A stretch of 64,000 bases of DNA from assembly GCA_944364615.1 (NCBI GenBank), contig CALVWF010000004.1, positions 94,405 to 158,404 on the forward strand, given 5' to 3'. The position numbers and the translations under genes were made by a program. Under the pieces are notes generated by a model. It ran no database searches. It saw only the letters and a program-made list of their open reading frames with translations, and was not told the DNA's origin. Source of the stretch: an uncultured Clostridia bacterium. GTDB taxonomy: Bacteria; Bacillota; Clostridia; Christensenellales; CAG-314. Every line of letters starts with the position of its first letter. Position 1 is the stretch's first letter. Below, piece after piece: positions 17,003 through 25,666 of the stretch.

Positions 17003-18280
17003 TTAATTCTTCCCCTTTGTAAAATTGATGTAATATATTTCTGACTTGTCGTCAGTTTTTACCGAATCCGCTATTTCCACTCCGCAAACGACTAAAATAC
17101 GGTTGTCTGAGGCTATAAGAGGTATGGCGTCACGCATACGCGCGGGAATTTTTTTGTCGATTAAAAACTTTTTCAACGGTTTTGTACCGCCGCCGAACTT
17201 GGTAAACACGTCGCCTTCGCTTCTTGTGCGTATCACCGCATCGGGAGGTATTTTTTTGGCGTCCACACGCAGACAAAAGCCTTCGACGGGACGTTTGCCT
17301 ACATACAGCGTACCTGACGGAAGTTGAATATATCCCTCTTTAAAAGGCAGAGAGTAATCCGAATGTGTTGCAAAAGATTTGCAAATCGTCACTCCGTTAT
17401 AGTCGTTGTAGGCGGTAAGCCCGTGAGGCAGATCTACCCTGCTTCCGGACTGCTTGTCTTTAAGCGCGATAACCGACAGGTAATGAGTGCGGTTAAAATC
17501 GTTTACGACACCCATTGCTGCCAACGTCTTGTCCACAACTCTGTAGGCGACGGCGGGATGCTGACGTAACAGACTGTCGGGTATAAATGCCTTGCCCTCC
17601 CCTGTCACCACTTCGTCGGTTACGGCGCAATCTGTCAGATACTGTTGATCTAAGGCTACGTTTTCCGCAAACTGCACAATGTTGTCGATGACGTTGCCGT
17701 TGATCTGTTTTAACAATGGGATGACCTTGTGACGCAGAAAGTTTCTCGTGTAGTTGCAGTCGGAATTGGTGCTGTCGGTGACAAAAGGAACCGCGTTGTC
17801 CTGGCAGTATTGCAATACTTCCTTTTTGGTCATTTCCAACAAAGGTCTGAAATATTTACCGCTGAAAGTCTGCATGCCCGTTGCTCCCTTCAGGCCGCTG
17901 CCTCGGATGATGTGCATAAGCACGCTTTCGGCGTTGTCGTCCTTGTTGTGAGCAAGGCAAATATAATCGCATTGCCGTCCGTTAAGAGCCTCGTACCGCA
18001 GAATACGCGCCCCCGTTTCCACAGATACACCCTTTTCCCTGCAATAGGAATTGACGTCCACTTTAACGATGTCGCACTTTACCCCGTGCTGTGCACACCA
18101 CTGTTGCACAAACAGGCAGTCGCTGCCGCTTTCCTTTCGCAACGAATGGTCAACGGTCACTACCGAAAAATGCAACTTGGGCTCGTGTCGGACAAACATA
18201 TCCAACATCGCCATTGAATCCGCTCCTCCGCTTACGGCAAGCAAATACTTTTTTTTTGCGGTCACGTCCTTTAAATTCAT
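17003..18280 (-). CDS. tilS: tRNA(Ile)-lysidine synthase
   Basis: About 425 residues. It ligates lysine to C34 of the minor tRNA(Ile). The N-type PP-loop SGGADSMAML is near the start; TVDHSLRKES, DDNAESVLMHIIRGSGLKG and a C-terminal TilS domain (FTKFGGGTKPLKKFLIDKKI) follow. The start is unclear: GTG 18301, ATG 18295 and ATG 18280 are in frame and none has a good ribosome site. A near-consensus promoter whose predicted transcription start falls on the A of ATG 18280 favours that start on a leaderless mRNA. Read-through from rsmA is also likely. Confidence 0.9.
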   Translation of the reverse strand: MNLKDVTAKKKYLLAVSGGADSMAMLDMFVRHEPKLHFSVVTVDHSLRKESGSDCLFVQQWCAQHGVKCDIVKVDVNSYCREKGVSVETGARILRYEALNGRQCDYICLAHNKDDNAESVLMHIIRGSGLKGATGMQTFSGKYFRPLLEMTKKEVLQYCQDNAVPFVTDSTNSDCNYTRNFLRHKVIPLLKQINGNVIDNIVQFAENVALDQQYLTDCAVTDEVVTGEGKAFIPDSLLRQHPAVAYRVVDKTLAAMGVVNDFNRTHYLSVIALKDKQSGSRVDLPHGLTAYNDYNGVTICKSFATHSDYSLPFKEGYIQLPSGTLYVGKRPVEGFCLRVDAKKIPPDAVIRTRSEGDVFTKFGGGTKPLKKFLIDKKIPARMRDAIPLIASDNRILVVCGVEIADSVKTDDKSEIYYINFTKGKN

Positions 18281-18286
18281 AGAATG

Positions 18287-18315
18287 ATTATACATTACCA
18301 CACACTTTCAGTCAA
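18287..18315 (-). promoter_or_regulatory. Promoter abutting tilS (leaderless arrangement)
   Basis: On the minus strand, TTGACT (18310-18315), a 17-bp spacer and TATAAT (18287-18292). Seven bases downstream of the -10 is 18280, the A of an in-frame ATG. The -35 overlaps the rsmA stop codon. Confidence 0.65.
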
Positions 18316-19154
18316 CTTTTAACGGGGCAGTAAGGTTTTAAATGTTTGCTCAACAATACAAACTGTCCGACAGAAAGCGCTTCTCCCCTGATGTCGGGTC
18401 GGAAATCGCATTTTCTGAGTATTTCGGCACATGTTTGCCTGTCCAATCCGAAAGCGGCGCACAGATTGTTGTACAGCGTTTTTCGGCGCATTGCAAACGC
18501 CGCCCTGACCGTTTTTCTGAAACATTCATCATCTGCCACGCCGTATTTGTCGTTGACGGTCAGCCGCACTACTGCGCTGTCCACTTCGGGAGGCGGGAAA
18601 AAGGATGTCCTGTCGATGATACGCGTCACCTTGACATCCGACACAGCCTGAACGGCAACCGTTATCGCTCCGTATTCCTTGGTGTTTTCTTTGGCTACAA
18701 GTCGAAGAGCGACTTCCTTTTGCATTGTAAGACACATGCCGATGAGGTCTGTCGGGTCTTCTAAAAACTTCATTATAATGGGAGTTGTGATGTAATAGGG
18801 AATATTTGCCACTACACGGTAGGGTTTGTTGTCCATCAACTGCCTGATTTCCGACGTTGACATCTTCATTACATCTTTTATCAGGTAACTTGCATTGGGA
18901 CAGTCCGACAGAGTGACATCGAGCACTTCCCGTAAATTGCGGTCTATTTCCAACGCAACCACCTTGTTGGCGTGACGGGCAATGTGTCTTGTAAGAGTGC
19001 CTGCTCCCGCCCCTATTTCCAGTACATTGTCGGCAGGAGAAACATCCCCGTCTTCCACTATCGCATTGAGCAACGTATTGTCGGTGATGAAATTCTGTCC
19101 GAATTGCTTGTTGAATCGGAAAGACCTGTCTGTCAAAATTTTTTTAATATCCAT
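18312..19154 (-). CDS. rsmA: 16S rRNA dimethyladenosine transferase
   Basis: 280 residues from ATG 19152-19154, preceded by GGGAG. It dimethylates two adjacent adenines near the 3' end of 16S rRNA. Motifs: FGQNFITD, the SAM-binding VLEIGAGAGTLTRHIA, the catalytic VVANIPYYITTP (NxPY), and FFPPPEVDSAVVRL. The longer frame to 19232 overlaps the upstream gene and is not needed. Confidence 0.95.
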   Translation of the reverse strand: MDIKKILTDRSFRFNKQFGQNFITDNTLLNAIVEDGDVSPADNVLEIGAGAGTLTRHIARHANKVVALEIDRNLREVLDVTLSDCPNASYLIKDVMKMSTSEIRQLMDNKPYRVVANIPYYITTPIIMKFLEDPTDLIGMCLTMQKEVALRLVAKENTKEYGAITVAVQAVSDVKVTRIIDRTSFFPPPEVDSAVVRLTVNDKYGVADDECFRKTVRAAFAMRRKTLYNNLCAAFGLDRQTCAEILRKCDFRPDIRGEALSVGQFVLLSKHLKPYCPVKS

Positions 19155-19176
19155 ATTTGCTCCCGTAAAGAATTTG

Positions 19177-19581
19177 TCAGACGTTGTCTTTGTCCTGACC
19201 GTTGCAATGGGTTTCTGCGTCGCATTTGCCACGACCGTGCGCCGTGACGTCGAAATCGTAATCGCTTTTTCTTATTTTTCTGACCGTCCTTTTCAGATTG
19301 ACGTAAATGAACGCGGACACAAACGCGCACACAAGTACAACGGTCCACAATGTCAGCGAAATGCCGACTACCGCTCCCTTGTTACCGATAAGCACAAGTT
19401 GTAGTCCCAACGTCACTACGATAAATCCCACAAAGGCAAATGTCGCCAGTATCATTACCGAAATGAGCGTTCCGAACAACGCCACCCTTGCCGTTATATA
19501 CTTCAACTGACTGTCGGTGTACCTGTCTGACGGCAGGACAAAAGGATACAACGACGGTGCTTTTTTAGTACGTTTTTTCAT
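19177..19581 (-). CDS. Small hypothetical membrane protein
   Basis: 134 residues from ATG 19579-19581, preceded by AAGGAG. A basic N-terminus (MKKRTKKAP) is followed by two long hydrophobic segments (about 33-62 and 69-92) and a polar His/Cys-containing tail (HGRGKCDAETHCNGQ). I do not recognise the family. It lies 22 bp upstream of rsmA and is probably cotranscribed with it. Confidence 0.6.
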   Translation of the reverse strand: MKKRTKKAPSLYPFVLPSDRYTDSQLKYITARVALFGTLISVMILATFAFVGFIVVTLGLQLVLIGNKGAVVGISLTLWTVVLVCAFVSAFIYVNLKRTVRKIRKSDYDFDVTAHGRGKCDAETHCNGQDKDNV

Positions 19582-20009
19582 TGGTAACACTCCTTGCGGG
19601 TATTATAACATCGGGTCACAGCCTTGTCAATTATTCTGTATTACAACTGAAACGAAGGGTATTCCGACCGTTTTTTCAACACGAAATTTATAAGCGTTTT
19701 CGCTTTAAAAGTTTTACCTCTTGACAAACACGCCGTCTGCGTAATGACGGCGTTTTCCCGCTATAACAGCCTGTATTCAACGTAAAAATATCTGTCTGAA
19801 TGAGTAAATAAAAAGAAAAACTTTTACTTGTTGCCACTGTTTTTCCTGCCACCGAAATACCTTTACGCAAGACAGAAACAGGCGTCAAAGGCTCCCGTTT
19901 CAATCGCTTTTACGTAAATTCTTATAACAATGAAAACAAGATTTTTACATCCGTCAAAAGCATTGACGCTTATACTTTACACGGGTGACGGAATGACCGG
20001 CGTCGATAT
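19582..20009. other. Gene-poor stretch with small hairpins
   Basis: No supportable gene. It holds a hairpin with T run at 19730-19756 (ACGCCGTC/GACGGCGT) and a small AAGCG/CGCTT hairpin at 19692-19705. These may be relics of terminators around the degraded gene next door. Confidence 0.4.
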
Positions 20010-20417
20010 TTAATCATTACGGTAAAAAGCCTTCTTCCCGACAGACGTAACGCTGCCTCCAGCGGGTATTGCGCATAAAGTCACGGACAAAAGGGTTTTG
20101 GTCGCAGATTCTATCAGACAGTTGCTACTGTGGTAAGTTGTAATGCCCTCTCTCACAATAATACTGTCCGCTTTAAAATTTGCAAAAAGCACTTTCATTT
20201 GTCTTAAAATTAGTTTTGTGCGTACAAATTCCATTAAACAGCAACTACCGAAAAATGCGCAATCCCCGATTGCTGTGATGGTGTACGGTATGATGACGTA
20301 AATTAAAGTATAGTCGCCGTAAAACGCTTTGTTCTCTACCGCTTTTACTTCCGCTGTTGTATCGGAAGGCATAGAAACATCCGTGTAAATGCCGTTGTAT
20401 TCGGTGAGCATGTACAA
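20010..20417 (-). pseudogene. Degenerate BspA-like leucine-rich-repeat (LRR_5) fragment
   Basis: The 135-codon frame shows pieces of TpLRR repeats: AVENKAFYGDYTLIYVIIP with TITAIGDCAFFGSCCL, then NCLIESATKTLLS and SVTSVGKKAFYRND. BspA-like surface proteins use repeats of the form I..VTSIG..AF..C. No signal peptide, ribosome site or anchor is visible, and the repeats are eroded and end abruptly. I read it as a remnant of a larger surface protein gene. Confidence 0.55.
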
Positions 20418-20801
20418 CTTGCGTAACCGCTCAACTTGTACAACAGCCTTCCGTCCTCTATTCTACCCGCTTGGTATTAAGAGTCAAACCTCCGCCGTCA
20501 CAACTCCCTGTGCTTTGACGACGCAATACTTTCTTTTGTTGCAAAGTTCTGAAAAAGTATAACCGTCCATTAATAACGGCGTTGGTTGTAAGTAACCGCA
20601 GAGTCTGTACTGCTTGTCGGTAATTGCAACGCAAACTTACACCACAAAGCGTTTTGGCAAAATGTACGTCAAAGCGCAAATTTCAATTTACGGCGCAATG
20701 CCCGCAATTAGACGGACAGACTCAATTCAATCGGTAAAAACGTCTTTACTGATTGTTCGGCTTAAACGGAAATTTAACCGACGCACCGTTAAAATCGCAA
20801 C
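20418..20801. other. Intergenic stretch beside the LRR remnant
   Basis: No gene with a ribosome site or recognisable protein was found. It may contain further decayed sequence of the neighbouring surface-protein relic. Confidence 0.4.
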
Positions 20802-20831
20802 AAAAAAAACGACCGTCCTTTCGGTCGGTCG
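20802..20831 (-). terminator. Terminator of rpsF-ssb-rpsR
   Basis: On the minus strand, a 9-bp stem with one mismatch (20823-20831 with 20810-20818) is followed by eight T residues. Confidence 0.85.
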
Positions 20832-20852
20832 CTGTTTGACATTTTAGCCTTT

Positions 20853-21098
20853 TTAGTCTGCTACGTAGGGAAGCAAAGCCATCTGTCTTGCGCGCTTGAT
20901 AGCAACGGCAAGTTCTCTCTGGTGTCTTGCACATACGCCTGTCATTCTTCTGGGCAAAATCTTGCCCTTTTCGGTGATGTACTTGCGCAACTTGGCAACG
21001 TCCTTGTAATCGATGCTTGCGGCCTTTTCCAGACAGAAGTTGCACACCTTGCGGCGAGCAGGCTTTCTCATAGGCTTCTTGAATTCTTTATTTTCCAT
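20853..21098 (-). CDS. rpsR: Ribosomal protein S18 (bS18)
   Basis: 81-residue 30S subunit protein that pairs with S6. [17 protein letters not shown] and [20 protein letters not shown] are characteristic; the CxxC...CxxH set suggests the zinc-binding form. It is last in the standard rpsF-ssb-rpsR operon. Confidence 0.97.
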   Translation of the reverse strand: MENKEFKKPMRKPARRKVCNFCLEKAASIDYKDVAKLRKYITEKGKILPRRMTGVCARHQRELAVAIKRARQMALLPYVAD

Positions 21099-21115
21099 TT
21101 TAATTCACTCCTTGA

Positions 21116-21520
21116 TCAGAAAGGCATTCCGTCGTCCAGGTCGTCTTCCACTTCCTGCAAAGTGTTTACGTTTTCCTTGACTGCGGAGCCGGTATTTGCT
21201 GTTGCCCCGTTGTTGGGACGGGTAAGAAATTCTACTTGTTCGGCACGGATATCCACCGTCTGTCTCTTGATGCCGTCTTTTTCGTAACTGCCGGTCTGAA
21301 TACTTCCCACTACCGCTACTTTACTGCCCTTCAACAGATACTTGGCACAGTTCTGCGCCAGTCCGTCCCATGTGACAATGTTGATAAAGTCGGTGCGGTT
21401 GTCTTCGCTGCGTGTAAATCTGCTTACCGCAATGGTAAATCTGCACGCCGTGTGACCGCTGTCGAATGCCGATACCTGAGGATCGGCGGTAAGATTGCCG
21501 ATAAGAAATACTTTGTTCAT
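21116..21520 (-). CDS. ssb: Single-stranded DNA-binding protein
   Basis: 134 residues from the ATG at 21518-21520, preceded by GGGAG (the extra eight residues upstream are not supported). OB-fold start MNKVFLIGNLTADPQ, then FITIAVSR-like RFTIAVSRFTR and the acidic C-terminal tip DDLDDGMPF, which recruits partner proteins. It is shorter than the usual ~150-170 residues because of a short linker. It binds ssDNA in replication and repair. Confidence 0.95.
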   Translation of the reverse strand: MNKVFLIGNLTADPQVSAFDSGHTACRFTIAVSRFTRSEDNRTDFINIVTWDGLAQNCAKYLLKGSKVAVVGSIQTGSYEKDGIKRQTVDIRAEQVEFLTRPNNGATANTGSAVKENVNTLQEVEDDLDDGMPF

Positions 21521-21533
21521 TGTGCTTCTCCCA

Positions 21534-21815
21534 TTACTTCGCAATTACAAGGAAACGCATTAAACCGTCTGTAATTCTCATAACACGTTCCAGTTCGAGA
21601 GGAAGAGTTGCAGGTGCAGTAAAGTTGATCAGAACGTAGTAACCTTCCGTCTTGAAATCGATGGGATAAGCAAGTTTCTTTACTCCCCACTTTTCACAAG
21701 AATCAACCGTACCGCCATTGTCTGAAATCACGGCATTGAACTTGGCGATGAGACTTTCTTTTGTTTCGTCTGCCAGTCCGTTGTCCATGATGTACAACGC
21801 TTCGTAAGTGTTCAT
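21534..21815 (-). CDS. rpsF: Ribosomal protein S6 (bS6)
   Basis: 93-residue 30S protein. MNTYEALYIMDNGLADE, WGVKKLAYPIDFKTEGYYVL and LERVMRITDGLMRFLVIAK are family hallmarks. AAAGGAGGT precedes the ATG. It is first in the operon, with a structured leader that may bind the S6:S18 complex. Confidence 0.97.
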   Translation of the reverse strand: MNTYEALYIMDNGLADETKESLIAKFNAVISDNGGTVDSCEKWGVKKLAYPIDFKTEGYYVLINFTAPATLPLELERVMRITDGLMRFLVIAK

Positions 21816-21844
21816 TTAGATGTACCTCCTTTTGGTCTGTTGTG

Positions 21845-21884
21845 GCTACGGATGGTAACCGTAGCAAGGTGCTTGTTTTCAAGC
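21845..21884 (-). promoter_or_regulatory. Structured rpsF leader, candidate S6:S18 autoregulatory site
   Basis: On the minus strand, the leader forms a GCTTG-TTTT-type hairpin (21871-21884) and then a 7-bp stem GCTACGG/CCGTAGC (21845-21851 with 21859-21865) just before the ribosome site. Bacterial rpsF leaders often bind S6:S18 through a CCG-containing hairpin; a CCG is present here. The assignment is by position and shape only. Confidence 0.4.
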
Positions 21885-21890
21885 CTTGAT

Positions 21891-21919
21891 AGTATAGCAA
21901 AAACACCGAAAAAAAGCAA
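21891..21919 (-). promoter_or_regulatory. Promoter of rpsF-ssb-rpsR
   Basis: On the minus strand, TTGCTT (21914-21919), a 17-bp spacer and TATACT (21891-21896). Confidence 0.7.
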
Positions 21920-21984
21920 GTGAATTTGACACATTTAATGAAAATGTCCGTAATACGGCTGTTTTATATTTTTCCCGTTGCGTG

Positions 21985-22018
21985 GCAATACGCCCGCAAG
22001 ACAATACGGGCGTATTGC
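21985..22018. terminator. Hairpin after the maltodextrin operon
   Basis: A perfect 12-bp stem (21985-21996 with 22007-22018) lies about 40 bp past the malG stop. The T run is poor, so it may act as an mRNA-stabilising hairpin rather than a terminator. Confidence 0.55.
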
Positions 22019-22056
22019 AAAAAGAAACTCATCACAACCTTTCAAGGAAGAAATTT

Positions 22057-22896
22057 CTATTCTTTTACTGCTCCTGCCGCCAGTCCGTTGACCATATATT
22101 TTGTAAGGCAGAAATACAGTATTACTATTGGAACCGCAATAAATACCGCACCTGCCGCGTAACGGGCAAATTCCGTTTCCGGCATTGACATCAGTCCTAT
22201 TGCAACCGTCCACAGTTCACGGTCTTTAAGTAACAGTTTGGGCAGAATGTAGTCGCTCCACGGCCACGCAAACTGCGTCAGCAGCGTGTACACCAAAATA
22301 GGTTTGGACAGCGGCAATGTAACCGAACAGAAAATTCTGAGATTACTTGCGCCGTCTATTCGCGCGGCGTCGTAAATTGTCTTGGGAATAGTGTCGAAAA
22401 ATCCTTTCTGCACCAGATAGCCCATCGGAGCACCGCAGGCGTATATAAGAGCAAGACCTATACGACTGTTGATAAAGTTAAACTGCGTCATCAACAGATA
22501 AACAGCCGTCATTCCCATAAAGGAGGGAAACATTCCCAGAGCCAACGCACCCTTCATCAACGCTTTTCTGCCGGAAAATTCGAAAGACGAAATGGTAAAT
22601 GCCGTGATTATTACCAAAAGCGTACCCAACAGACTGCTGATAACGGCAATAATCAATGTGTTGGCAAACCAGTTGAGATAGGTGTAGTAAGAGTCGGTAA
22701 ACAGCGAAATGAAACTTGCCAACGAATAGGACGTCGGAAAAAATCCGTTGAAACTGTAAATACTTCCCGTTGCGGAAAAACAACTGAGTACCAACCACAG
22801 ACAGGGGAACAGGAAGATTATGGACACGATCAACAGCAATGCGTAGGTAAGAAACACATCCGCAACCTGACGCGGACGAACTCTGAGTTTTCTCAT
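22057..22896 (-). CDS. Maltodextrin-type ABC transporter permease, MalG family
   Basis: 279 residues, six membrane segments. The coupling loop reads TIYDAARIDGASNLRIF followed by SVTLPLSKPIL, the classical EAA motif of carbohydrate (CUT1) permeases. Its start overlaps the malF-like stop by four bases. Together with the two genes upstream it forms an oligosaccharide importer. The gene order and GH13 neighbour indicate malto-oligosaccharides. Confidence 0.9.
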   Translation of the reverse strand: MRKLRVRPRQVADVFLTYALLLIVSIIFLFPCLWLVLSCFSATGSIYSFNGFFPTSYSLASFISLFTDSYYTYLNWFANTLIIAVISSLLGTLLVIITAFTISSFEFSGRKALMKGALALGMFPSFMGMTAVYLLMTQFNFINSRIGLALIYACGAPMGYLVQKGFFDTIPKTIYDAARIDGASNLRIFCSVTLPLSKPILVYTLLTQFAWPWSDYILPKLLLKDRELWTVAIGLMSMPETEFARYAAGAVFIAVPIVILYFCLTKYMVNGLAAGAVKE

Positions 22897-24242
22897 CTGA
22901 ACGTATCCTCCTTCTTATAAGACGCCGATCTGACGTACACTATGAGGCTCAGCGCGGAAGTTATAAGGAAAATTATAAGACTTATCGCTGCGCCTATGCT
23001 GTAATAGTTTTTCTCGATAGACATTCGGTACAGCCAGTTTATCAACAGGTCGGTGTCGCTTGCAAGGAAATAGCCGTCGCTCAGAACGTCGCTTCGCAAA
23101 AAGAAGAACACGCCGAAGTTGTTAAAGTTGCCTATAAACTGATTGATGAGTACCGGAGTTGTGGAAAACAGTACAAAGGGCAACGTGATGCTCTTGAACT
23201 GCACCCAACCGGAAGCGCCGTCTATGCGCGCCGCTTCGTAAAGGTCGTTGTTGATGTTGGACAAAATTCCCGTAGCCAACAGCATTATCGACGGAATGGA
23301 CAGCCATGCGTTGACAAACAGTCCTATACCTCTTGCCATCCACTTGGAATTTATGCCGAAAAAGTCAATGATTTTTCCGCCGTTGTCCACTATCATGTTG
23401 TTTATCGGACCGCCGTTACTGAACATAAATTTAAACGCCAGCAAAGTTATAAATCCCGGTATTGCATAGGCAAGCACGGGGAACGCGCGCCATATAGCCT
23501 TACCCTTGACGCATTTCTTGTTAAACAGAATGGCAAGTCCCAGTCCTACAAAATAATTGAACATTGTGGAGGCAAAAGCCCACAGCAGGTTCCATCCCAG
23601 TATTCTTATAAAAGACTGCGAAAGTTCGCTGCCAGTCACAAGTTTGCCGAAACTGTCCAGACTCCAATCCACCAACTCGGGAGGAACAATCGTGCCGCCG
23701 TAGTTGGTAAAAGCGATTAGAATCATAAACACGATGGGCAATACGTTGAAAATCAGCACGCCCACCAAAGGCAAAAACAAAGCCAACTTGTAAAATTTGG
23801 AATTGATAAGTGCCGACAGGTCGTCACGGAATGAGGGAAGATGTTCCTTGAATATCTTCATATCGGCATACTTTTTGGCGTCTTTAATGTTGTGTATGTA
23901 AAGATATACCAGCACCCCTAAGGCAAACCAGGCAAAAATACCCATCAGCAACATTATTACGGAGTTGTCGCCCTCGATGCCCAACCAGGCATCCGCCTTG
24001 ACTGTACCGAGGGTGAAAAATCCGATTATGTCGCTTATGCCCCGTAACGCAAAGTAGGCAATAAGTCCGCCTTCCGCCAGCATGTACAAAAGTCCTTTTA
24101 TATACTGACCGTTGATCATCTGCCCTACGCCCATAAAGCACATGGACGCATATGTTTCCCGTCCGCTTTCTTTAAAAAATTCCTTTACGGCAGAGGGCAG
24201 ATTTCTGATCTTTTGCCACAGTTGTCTGAAAGCATTTTTCAT
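22893..24242 (-). CDS. Maltodextrin-type ABC transporter permease, MalF family
   Basis: 449 residues. As in Gram-positive MalF proteins, an N-terminal extension with three hydrophobic segments (about 35-125) precedes the transporter core. The EAA loop is DLYEAARIDGASGWVQF then ITLPFVLFSTTPVL. ATTTTATG-type leader is weak, but a gap of only 14 bp from the binding-protein gene supports cotranslation. It forms the channel with the MalG-like protein. No cognate ATPase gene is nearby, so a shared MsmX/MalK-type ATPase encoded elsewhere probably energises it. Confidence 0.9.
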   Translation of the reverse strand: MKNAFRQLWQKIRNLPSAVKEFFKESGRETYASMCFMGVGQMINGQYIKGLLYMLAEGGLIAYFALRGISDIIGFFTLGTVKADAWLGIEGDNSVIMLLMGIFAWFALGVLVYLYIHNIKDAKKYADMKIFKEHLPSFRDDLSALINSKFYKLALFLPLVGVLIFNVLPIVFMILIAFTNYGGTIVPPELVDWSLDSFGKLVTGSELSQSFIRILGWNLLWAFASTMFNYFVGLGLAILFNKKCVKGKAIWRAFPVLAYAIPGFITLLAFKFMFSNGGPINNMIVDNGGKIIDFFGINSKWMARGIGLFVNAWLSIPSIMLLATGILSNINNDLYEAARIDGASGWVQFKSITLPFVLFSTTPVLINQFIGNFNNFGVFFFLRSDVLSDGYFLASDTDLLINWLYRMSIEKNYYSIGAAISLIIFLITSALSLIVYVRSASYKKEDTFR

Positions 24243-24256
24243 AAAATCACCCGTTA

Positions 24257-25666
24257 CTAACTGAATGTGTGTATAGCCTTGTAAATGTTGTCGTCAATAG
24301 TCTTCAATACGTTTTCTATGTCGTCAATAGTAAAAATGCGGTCGCCGCAACCGTCGGTGGCTATTTGCTTGAATCCCGACGCGATGGGCATCCATATCTG
24401 TCCTACCGCTGATATCGAAGGCATTACCACTATCGTGCCGTCGTCCAGATTGTCGTAGGTTATCTGCGCAACGGTGTCATGCATTTCCGCAAGGGCGTCC
24501 GCTCTTGCCGGAACGACACCGAGCATTTCGGCGCGTTTAAGCACCATTTCCTTGCTTGTCGCAAATTCGACGAATTTCAACGCCCAGTCTCTGTGTTTGG
24601 TGTAACTGGAAATTCCGTAGCCGTTGACGCCGCCCATCGTCTTGTGAGCAACCCACAGACTGTCGTCCGTAACGTCTTTTCTGACAGTTATATCGCCGTC
24701 GGCGGGAAGTTTCGGCAATCCCGTAATCACAAGATTTTCATCCACTTTCTGCAACGCCTCTTGCTCTGAAAGACCTTCGCTCTGATATACGGCGGACAGT
24801 TCTTTTATAAAACTGCTGGTCATGTCTGGAGTGCATATAGTAGCGAATATCGTGCCGTTGGCAAGCATGGATTCTCTGCCTACGGTGAAACTGTCGTCAA
24901 GGCATTTCTGATCCATTATTCCCGCAAGCTCCCAGATTATTTTGCCGCCCAGTTTGGCATTGCCCGCGGACAATCCTATGTCCGTATCGTCGGTGTTGTT
25001 GTTGCCGAACACATATCCGCCGTAAGTAAACAGGAAACCGCTGTTGAAATACTCGTTGTTGAGTTGCAAAGCAAACCCGAACTTGCTGTTGTCGGACTCT
25101 CTTATACTCTTGCTGTAAAGGTACATTTCGTTCCAATATTCCACCATGTCGGGAATATCGTTGTCGTTTTTGTCCCATTCCGTCTGCCAGTTTTCAGGCA
25201 ACGTATCTTTACGGTAAAACAGCAACGGTTGCTGTACGTTGACGGGTATTCCGCAGTAAATGACTTCGCCGTTGTTGTCCGCCTTGTAAGCATCCCATGC
25301 GTTTTGCGGTACCTGTTCGTAAACTTCCATGCTTTGTATGTCAATGGGCATTATGTGATGTCCTTCGACATACTTCATAAGCACGTCGTTTGCCTGATAC
25401 AACACGTCGGGACCGTAACCGTATGGACCGTCCTGTTCGAGATTGGAATACTCGTCCATGTTGGCGTCCACAGCCACCACGTTGTCGTCTTTATACTTTT
25501 CGTTAAAAGCCTCTAAAATATAATCGAGGTAACCTTCTTTCTTGGCAGTGTCGTTTTCCAGCACACGCAACGTGATCTGTGACGAAGGTTTGTCGCAGGC
25601 GACAAGCAACACCGTCATTCCCACAACCATCACGACTGCCATTACCAATGCAAGTATACGTTTCAT
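24257..25666 (-). CDS. Maltodextrin-binding lipoprotein of an ABC importer
   Basis: 469 residues from ATG 25664-25666, preceded by AAGGGAGGT; the extra upstream codons belong to an antisense-like extension inside the amylase gene. The signal peptide ends in LLVAC (lipidated Cys24). The mature sequence is a MalE/SBP_bac_1-type protein: DVLYQANDVLMKYVE, NAWDAYKADNNGEVIYCGIP, and a sugar-contact region near WVAHKTMGGVNGYGIS. It is bound to the outer face of the membrane and delivers malto-oligosaccharides to the MalF/MalG-like pair. The start overlaps the amylase stop. Confidence 0.9.
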   Translation of the reverse strand: MKRILALVMAVVMVVGMTVLLVACDKPSSQITLRVLENDTAKKEGYLDYILEAFNEKYKDDNVVAVDANMDEYSNLEQDGPYGYGPDVLYQANDVLMKYVEGHHIMPIDIQSMEVYEQVPQNAWDAYKADNNGEVIYCGIPVNVQQPLLFYRKDTLPENWQTEWDKNDNDIPDMVEYWNEMYLYSKSIRESDNSKFGFALQLNNEYFNSGFLFTYGGYVFGNNNTDDTDIGLSAGNAKLGGKIIWELAGIMDQKCLDDSFTVGRESMLANGTIFATICTPDMTSSFIKELSAVYQSEGLSEQEALQKVDENLVITGLPKLPADGDITVRKDVTDDSLWVAHKTMGGVNGYGISSYTKHRDWALKFVEFATSKEMVLKRAEMLGVVPARADALAEMHDTVAQITYDNLDDGTIVVMPSISAVGQIWMPIASGFKQIATDGCGDRIFTIDDIENVLKTIDDNIYKAIHTFS

